From: Coprinellus micaceus
Taxonomy: Eukaryota > Basidiomycota > Agaricomycetes > Agaricales > Psathyrellaceae
Direction: 5' to 3'
Assembly (NCBI GenBank): GCA_951394405.1
Contig: OX596335.1
Location: 930,001-994,000, forward strand
DNA: 64,000 bases
Shown here in pieces: positions 56,466 through 64,000 of this stretch (the first letter of the stretch is position 1; the number at the start of each line of letters is the position of its first letter). Both the position numbers and the translations under genes were made by a program. Below the pieces are notes generated by a model. That model saw only the letters and a list, made by a program, of their open reading frames with translations. It was not told the DNA's origin and did not search any database.

Positions 56466-59400
56466 CTACCAAAAGCGCCTCAACTGCCGCTTGATACTCT
56501 CGTATGCCGCCCGCGCCTCCATTCTCGTAGGTTCCAATTCGGACAAGTACTGGTCAATGGCGACGTCCATCCTTCCAGCCGGGAACTCCGCCCGCGATAT
56601 CGAGGACTGGGGGCGCAAGGTCTCGTTGAGCCAGTCGGTGATGAGGACGGCGATTTCGGAGGACAGCGCTTGTACGTTGGCCTGCTCGTTGAATGGTGGG
56701 ACTTGAGACTCGTACATGTTGTGGAGAACCTCCCACGCCTCTACATACGGCACGTTGCATTGAATGAGAAGATGCGAGACCCATCCTGAGTTCACTTGGG
56801 CCTTGTTTGCAAGACTGAACCGTACAAGAAGTTGCGCAACGAAGCCTGTTACACTCGGTTAGGGGCAGAATCGAACAAGCCAGGAAATGAACCTACGCAG
56901 AGGGAATGCACTCTCCGAAGGGTAGAAGCGCTGGCCTAGCCGGCTAACAGTCTTGAAGATTGCGTCTCGTTGAAGGATGACATCCGAAGTTCCCTGGAGG
57001 ACTGTAGAGGTCGTTGAGAATCCTGGTAAGGACGGTGCAGGATGATGATACTCACTTTCTTCAAAGAGCTGATTCCAGATAGGACGAACGATGGTCTCGT
57101 CATGGTGTTCGGAGACATGGAGACACAACAACTTGATCTGAGCGAGGTCGAATGGCACTGCGTACTCCGTGTATATCTAGATGAGGCGAAAAGTCATTCG
57201 ATGCAGCAAAGAAGAATCAAGATAAAATGTGCTGACCTCAGTCATGGTGAGCAGCCTCTCCGACAAGAGCTTGACACGTTCAGCGACCTCAGCAGCATCG
57301 CCCGCATGAGGCAAGAGATATTGATACACCTCAAGCTGAACCTGTGCGACCTCGAGCTTCTCTTCCAGATCTGTGAGGAAGGCAATCGCAGTTTCATGAC
57401 GTCCACCGACAGAGATGGGGTGGGACTTGGCGTTCGCCACAGCCAGCGTGAGGTACTCCACTCTTGAATCCAAGTGTAAGTCAAACCTGGTAGTGGATTA
57501 AGTAACGCCATCTGATCAGAGGGGGAAAGTCATTACTGTGTTGATTCGGCGAGGGCACCAAGCACTTCCGCCGCCCTCAGCGGTTGACCATTCTTAACAT
57601 AGAACTGCCAGAGCAACTGGTACTTCTGCACAGTGGGAGGGTCTCTACGCAAGTGAGCTTCTAGATATGGAGGTCGCATCTGAGAGCACAGCAACCTATC
57701 AGTACTAAATTCGTCGCTGCCAATATCGCACAAGGACCCACCTCCAACAGATCATCCGCAAGGCCGCGCTCGATAAGCCAGTCGTACAGTGTTGACTGGA
57801 ACATCTCGTCGTCGCTGGCGAAGGCAAGCTCATAAGCATGACTTCGGACAGCCTCTGGATCGTCTGTAATTACAGATCCATCGGCCGCGGCAGCCCGGTT
57901 CGCGTTACTCTTGTCCTCGAACACGGACAGTGAGTGCAAAATCAGATCGTAGTTCCTGAGGCGCTGCTCAGCAAGCTCTTTGCGAGGATCCGCAGTCCCC
58001 TCAGGAGGGTTGAGATGCCAGTATTCGAGGCCAACGTTGTCGGGATCTTGCGCTTGTGCGCAGGTGAGGGGCAGTGAGACGGCACCTGAGAAGAAAGTGA
58101 GCGGGCAAACAAGACAGGGGAGGTATGGTGATAACCTTTGGCGAAGCTCAACTGCTGGAAATCTCCAATGATTTCGCGCAATTTCTCGAACTCGAGAATT
58201 CGAGCGCCCTTCGTGAATAAACTGCTCTTTGTTTAGCACAAGACTCGAACACACCCCCGAGAAACACCGACCGAAGCGCCTCAGAGAGACAATTCTGTCT
58301 CTCAGTTGGGTTGCGTGTCTCAGCGGCCTTCCGAATGCTCTCTTTCGCCTACATTATCAACGCGATGAGCACCCCAGTTTCTCATCTCGACCCATCGCTC
58401 ATACCTTATATAGCATAACATCGTCCGTACTACAGAAGGACCCGCACCGATGCTGCAAGACTTCGCTGATCGTATCCACCTACGCGGAAGGGTTAGATCA
58501 CTGAAGCCCCACAGTGAAAGGCACCCGCACGTACGCTGATTTGCTGTCCGATCTGCTGATCTATGACCACATTGACGAGAGCTCTGGAGATTGCCATCCC
58601 GTTTTGAGTTGTGATGAGATCTTCGAAAGTTTGGGATTCGACCAGCTTCTTGGTATCGACATCGCAACTGCTCAGTGCGTCAGTCAACGAACGATGAGAG
58701 TGGTGCTAAAATAGACTGACTGGACGACCAACTCGCCAAGACGATAATCGTTGAGTAGCATCATGAAAGCCAGTGCCTCAATCGTTCTCGCAAGAAGAGA
58801 TTGCAACTCGGCGACTGAAGTAGCTTCCGCCTTCCAAGCCTCCTGGTCAGCAACAGGTGCGCGATTGGTCGCTTGTTCTACCGGCGCCGCAGAATGGAAC
58901 AGATGGGGATTCTTGTCCAGGAAGTCCTTCAGCGCGAAGAGGTTCTGTTGAACGTGAAGAACTTGCTTGAGAGGCACACCTAGCTCATAGTCACCTGCAG
59001 GCGACAACTTGGTGATGTTTGCCTTCCAGATGGGGCGGACAAGACGGGCAAAATAGAGGGCCAAGCCCTCTCTTCGACCACTGTAGATTGCGGTGCCTTT
59101 GTTCTCAGCTAAGTGAAGCGTCAATGGAGAGAGCACATGTGTACATTATATGACATACCAGTTCCGTACATTGCCCGCTCTGCCCAGATCGGTCGCTCTC
59201 CGAAGTCATAGAACGCCTGCTTCGCGACTGAGGCGAGGTCCGGATTAACTACGCTGATCGCCCCAGGGCCCGAGGGTTCGACGCCGTCCAGGAAGGTATT
59301 GCCGCTCGCTACTCCAAGAAGCATGGCGCAAGTCTGGTCGCGACCAAAGCTATGAAGGGGGTATCAGATTCATCCCAGCTACTAGATCTCATAACAAACC

Positions 59401-61385
59401 TGTCTCGGAATTCAACGATCTGTTGAACGGTGCCCTCCGTGTGCAGCTCCTCCAGAACAGCTTTTAGGTAGTCAACTGCACGACGCTTGATGAGGAACGT
59501 CAGTCCGACGTTCGTCAAGAGGAGGAACTGGGACGAAGGTTCGCTGAACTGGGTGGCCAGTTCGTTGATCGACGACGGCGAAGGCGTGTTTGCAGGGGAT
59601 GGCGCTTTGGAGGTCTGAGGAAGGATCGCTGCAGCCCACGTCCTCCCGGGTATTGACAGCAAGGTGGCATATTCAAACAGAGGAGGTCGGCTCGAAGTAG
59701 ATGGTGCGCTGTGGTAAGAAGGGTTTACGGTGGAATACTGTTGCTGAGGCTGCTGTGCCGGTGGCAAATTGGCATTCCCTAGATTACCAATGTGCGTAAG
59801 GTCAGGTGCTAAGCACAAAACGTAGTCGCTTCCATCCGCGTCTCCTGGTTGGGCCGCGATCGTCAAGCCATTGATGTAGACGGGGTTATCGAGGCTGGAA
59901 ACGAGGTAGGGTCGACTTTGAGATTGAGGGGCTGGGGTGGGTGCGCCGTAAATCCCTACAGGAGGTCGGAATGGTTTTGCTTGTTCATCTGGGTGAATCA
60001 AGTTGGTGGGAGGCAGGCGTACGTGGATAAGCGCCAATGGGCGGCTTCCCGAACTGCTCGATCCGTAATACCCGTACGCAGCAGACGGGCCGAAGAAAAG
60101 GCGAACGCCGTTCGTTGTGATAGCGAAGAGTTGTACGCCTGCCCTAGATTCGGCTGAGGAGACGACGTGCAGAGAGTCGATGTGGAAGTTTTGAGGGGTC
60201 AACGCCGGGGATCCTGGAGCCTTGTCCTGTGCAGTTTTGCCTAGATTCGAGAGTGTTTGAAGGTGTTGTACTGATTTCTCGCCATTTGGCTTGTAAATGT
60301 GGATAGCGTTTTTCGTGGTTAAGGCGTATAAGAGGTTTCTCGAAGGGTCGGCAACAAGAGATGCAATGGGGTCTAGGTTGACGGGATTAGAACTGCACTG
60401 CAAACTACAGAAGCTGGAGCCTACCTTCGCTCGTCGAGGAAGTAAAACGGGGCAATAGACTTTGCACGCCGCCGACGGAATGGTTGACGAGCTGTACCTT
60501 CTTCGCGAACCATGATTCAGTCCCCTGGTAGTGCAGTTCGTAGAGGCTGCCGTCTTGAACACCAGACATGAATATGCGCCCATCCTCCGTTCCAGCCACT
60601 GATGACATTTGGACGTCGCATTGTACTGTAAAGTCGGTGGCATATAGCGAGAGTACCTTGCCTGCGTTACTATCCTGGTTGACGAGGGATACACCGAGAA
60701 GGAGGACGGTGATTGGGGTGCATATCACGAGTATTGAAGTGATCTCGTCAATGAATAGTCCAGGTTTTGGCTTTACGAGTTCGACATGGGTGATGTTGTC
60801 CGGTTGGTCGAGGAAGGAGGCAATTTCTTGGCTGCGAAGACTTAACAGAGCGGGTCACAGGTTGAGTTGTTCACATACCCATCGTTATAATCCCATAAGA
60901 ACAACTTGTGGTCAACTGTCACCCAAACCCTTTCGATATCTGGTAGAATCCCCATGTGCGTCGTCACATGTGCAGCTATGAACGCAGCGGGTGAGGAGAG
61001 CGCCAGTGTCGCGATGACGAAATACGCACTCTCGAAGTGTTGAAAGAGACCGTCCGGAATACCAACGAATCTCCTCTTCTGGTATGGTACGCGGACGTCG
61101 TCGGGGTATACACTGTAATTCCCAGAGGCCTGACCAACGCCTGTATGTATGTCAACGCGCGGGTTCAAGTGGAGAAGGGTTGCGCGCACCTCCGGTCAGC
61201 GTCTCCCCAAGGTCCGGAATGCCCTGTGCATCCTTTGCCAATTGGTCAAGCAGGACTCTGCTCGCATTTTGCAAAGCGTTGAGATCGACAGGTGCAGGCT
61301 TAGCCACTGGCGCCTGACGTATTGAGGAGTTGAATCCGGAGGTTCCTGGGGCTCTGCCGTTGAAAGATTGATATGCGGAGGCCAT
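56466..61385 (-). CDS. NUP170: Nuclear pore complex inner-ring nucleoporin NUP170/NUP155
   Basis: Scaffold nucleoporin of the inner ring. Seventeen exons (61190-61385, 61030-61140, 60879-60975, 60425-60840, 59400-60372, 59159-59349, 58721-59108, 58535-58667, 58405-58479, 58272-58348, 58136-58221, 57742-58085, 57537-57679, 57237-57486, 57056-57176, 56897-57001, 56466-56845) give 1361 residues. The N-terminal beta-propeller region has RFVGIPDGLFQHFE, THMGILPDIERVW and DHKLFLWDY. The C-terminal helical solenoid has TFEDLITTQNG, RALVNVVIDQQIGQQIS, HRCGSFCSTDDVML, PYLEAHLRR and YQLLWQFYVKNGQPL, all in the order known for this family. The start ATG at 61385 opens MASAYQSFNG. The model is long but frame-consistent; a few donors (GTTATC, GTCGGT) are non-consensus. 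Confidence 0.92.
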
Positions 61386-62485
61386 CCCGAGGCAAAGTTG
61401 CAAAGTGAAGGTAGTAATGGGCGAGCTCGGAAGCCACTTGGGAGTAGGAAGAGAGCTCTTGTCAAGAGGAGGTCCAAGAGTACGTGCAGGTCATGAACGC
61501 GTTCAACAAATTCTCCGACACGTGCCACTGGTGTTCAACGTGCATTCCCACCCTCTCACGCTTGTGGGCGCTTGTGCTCGTGCGGTTTCGACGAGACTTT
61601 GTAAATCCATGAAATTACAACAAAAAGGCGCACGCATATCATAAATAATGTCTATGCTGGGCTGAAGGTTTCTGGTCGGCCCATATCCTGGTTCTGGTGC
61701 GTGTCCGACGGCTACGTTCCCAGCACTCAAAGAACCTTCAAGGCCGATTCGTACCATCTGGATTCCTGTGCGAGATCATTACCTCGATCAAAGCTAGGTC
61801 TCGTTCATAACTGGTGCCCGATGTTCAAAGAACTACAGCACGAGCTTGTGAATGGTGTGGATGCGACAGTGTCCCCAGACATCTGCGACCGTTGAAGATC
61901 CACGAGTCAGAGCGCCGGCGACGGTAGCCCCGGCCAGCCCCCAGCGTGAGCGTCAGCATCCAGAGGACTAAATGCACCACCATTCCTGACAGTGGTAGCA
62001 GGTAGACCTTATCCCCCTTCACATGTATTCCCAAAGGTATTCAGAGTGGTTCAGAATCCATGCCTGGTGTACCCACCTCCGACCGCAGCCTCCTTCGCGC
62101 CCATGTGGAGACGTTTGGTGGCTGGATCCCTCGATGGCCATCAAATTCCTGCGCTGATATCACTGTCAGCTCGGCTCTCAAAACGGGGATGGATTATACA
62201 ACTCTCTCCGGTGCGTTTCAATCAAGTTCTTGTAGGTTTTGCAACGAAAGCGGTGCAACTTCATTCCCAAATCGCCTTACTCAAAGAACCGGATGCGACG
62301 GACGAGTTTCCCTCCCATCGCGACTCATTACAGTCGTCCACAATAGTAATAGCTTTAAACCGTGACAGGAAGTGTCGTCTCACGGGTGGTTATACCCCAA
62401 CTCAATCCCCCCGACCCAGCGTTCTCTCGAGATCAGCGCCAATTCTCTCCTGTGAACCACCACCACCGCCGCCCCGGGGACAGCC
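61386..62485. promoter_or_regulatory. Divergent region NUP170 / second MAPKKK
   Basis: About 1.1 kb between start codons of divergent genes. The kinase-proximal part is proline-codon-rich in one frame (around 62400-62480) and may include unrecognised 5' exons of the kinase gene. No TATA box stands out. Confidence 0.4.
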
Positions 62486-64000
62486 ATGTCTTCCAGCTCT
62501 AATGCGGATGACAATCTCACATGGGCTGTCCGGCCGAACTCTCAGTTGACCGACGTCGAGGGGCTCTCCGATCTTATGCTCGGAGTCCGAGTCGGGGGCC
62601 GTAACCAACAAGCGCCCTCACAACTGAGTGCTTTGAGCAAGGAATACCACTCGGGGGATACTGGGAGCGACTCAGATACCCTCAGGCCAAGAAGGAAGAA
62701 GCGATCCAACACTGTCAGTAGCGTGGGGTACAAGCCAACCTTGTCGAAACGTACGTTTTCCTCGACATCGGCCCGCCACTAAGTGATATTCATGAGATAA
62801 CGGTAGCAACCTTCCAATGGATGAGGGGAGAGCTCTTGGGAAGGGGGAGTTATGGACAAGTCTTCCTCGCTCTGAACGCAACGACCGGTGAATTAATGGC
62901 CGTGAAGCAAGTCGAGTTGCCGAAGACAGCAAGCGACCGAGCCAATACCCATCAATTGAATGTGCTTAAGGCTCTCAAGTTTGAAAGCGATACCCTGAGG
63001 GATCTCGACCATCCTAACATCGTGGAATACCTGGGATTCGAGGAAAGTACTGATTACTTGAGCATGTGAGTGGACCCGTTTCCTGGTTATATGAACACAG
63101 CCTAACCCGGCGTAGATTCCTCGAATATGTGCCCGGTGGGTCCGTTAGCGCTCTCCTCCAAGCCCATGGACGCTTGAGGGAGGAGATCGTGACTTCCTTC
63201 CTCCACCAAATTCTCGGCGGTCTGGAATACCTCCACTCAAAGAATATCATCCACAGAGTATGTACTTCGGCGCCATGCTGTATTTCTAGCACACTGACCT
63301 GCGCTATATTAATAGGATCTAAAGGCGGATAACATTCTGGTGGAACCTACAGGAGTATGCAAGATTTCGGATTTTGGAATCTCCAAAAAGGCGAGCGATT
63401 TGCACCAAGGCGGGCGTGCACACACCATGATGCGCGGCACAGTTTACTGGATGGCACCGGAGGTCGTAAACTCAAACGGCGGTCAGGGCTACGACGTTAA
63501 AGTGGACATCTGGAGCGTGGGCTGCATTGGCCTCGAAATGTGGTCTGGTCGTCGCCCGTGGAGCGACCTGCCGATGATGCCCGTCATGTTCAAGGTGGAT
63601 CCTTCCGCTTTGACCGCTAAACACGATACTGACGCGATGGAGTTTAGTTGTTTACGGAGAGGTCCCCGCCTCCAGTGCCGGACGATATTCAGCTCTCGCC
63701 TCTCGCCGACGCCTTCCGGACAGAATGCTTCTATGTGTATGTCGTTATCTTGGTGTAGTGCTCGCATACCATCTCACCTCCTCGAAATGACAGGGACCCT
63801 CAAAAACGCCCACATGCCCATGTTCTCAAGAAGCACGCATATCTCCACCTATACAAGGATACGGACTGGATCTTTGACATGAAGGATATGGCTTATAGTG
63901 ATAAGCCTCCGCTTCCTCCTCCAGTACAGTACTCTTCCCCGTCTCACGCCGACCAAAATCGAAGCGCACGGGGTGTCACTACGAGGGAAGGCGTCTCCAC
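62486..64000 (+). CDS. Second BCK1/STE11-type protein kinase (3' end outside window)
   Basis: Serine/threonine kinase most similar to the BCK1-like kinase at 27.3-32 kb. Exons 62486-62750, 62807-63065, 63116-63257, 63316-63594, 63648-63736 and 63794-64000 (continuing). A short N-terminal region of about 90 residues (S, R and Q rich, with RPRRKKRSN) precedes the kinase domain. [39 protein letters not shown] and WMAPEVV are all present, so catalysis should be intact. Four introns lie at the same positions and phases as in the BCK1-like gene; one extra intron interrupts [10 protein letters not shown]. The N-terminal Bck1-specific block was not found upstream. This is either a truncated-regulatory paralogue or a gene with further 5' exons. 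Confidence 0.85.

Overview
The window is nuclear DNA from a mushroom-forming basidiomycete (Agaricomycetes type). The evidence is dense protein genes cut by many 50-60 nt introns, conserved fungal housekeeping genes, and Agaricomycete-style F-box-like and CAS1-like genes. No genus can be named. All gene models were assembled by hand from reading frames, GT-AG splice signals and remembered family conservation; exon sums were checked to keep frame. No tRNA, rRNA, CRISPR array or intact transposon was recognised.

Layout. 1-10.6 kb (all minus): 5' part of proline dehydrogenase (PUT1), a mitochondrial PP2C-like protein lacking key metal ligands, and the 13-exon RPB1 gene with its C-terminal heptad domain. 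11.2-15.8 kb: F-box-like gene, small PII/NIF3-like protein, and an orphan gene. 15.8-18.7 kb: gene-poor, with two families of diverged direct repeats. 18.7-27 kb: septin CDC3, mitoribosomal mS35, a CXXC zinc-binding protein, and an IQM-type calmodulin-binding protein built partly from tiny exons. 27-37 kb: BCK1-like MAPKKK, GID8, a flavin monooxygenase, RRP15. 37-48 kb (plus): ankyrin/DIL protein, rhomboid protease, CAS1-like O-acetyltransferase, STS1/Cut8. 49-56 kb: mitochondrial helical-repeat protein, REX4-like protein lacking motif I acids, mitochondrial carrier, RING-CH protein. 56.4-64 kb: 17-exon NUP170 and the start of a second BCK1-like kinase, paralogous to the first and sharing four intron positions.

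The genes do not form one pathway. Several serve mitochondria (PUT1, the PP2C-like protein, mS35, the helical-repeat protein, the carrier). Others serve transcription and RNA (RPB1, RRP15, REX4-like), cytoskeleton and trafficking (CDC3, DIL protein), wall signalling (BCK1), and regulated protein turnover (GID8, STS1, RING-CH).

The most unusual signals are micro-exons (3-24 nt) in at least six genes, two predicted pseudo-enzymes, a recurring GTTCGT 5' splice site, and an in-frame 5-versus-17 nt exon choice in the IQM gene. These are inferences from sequence and need transcript data.
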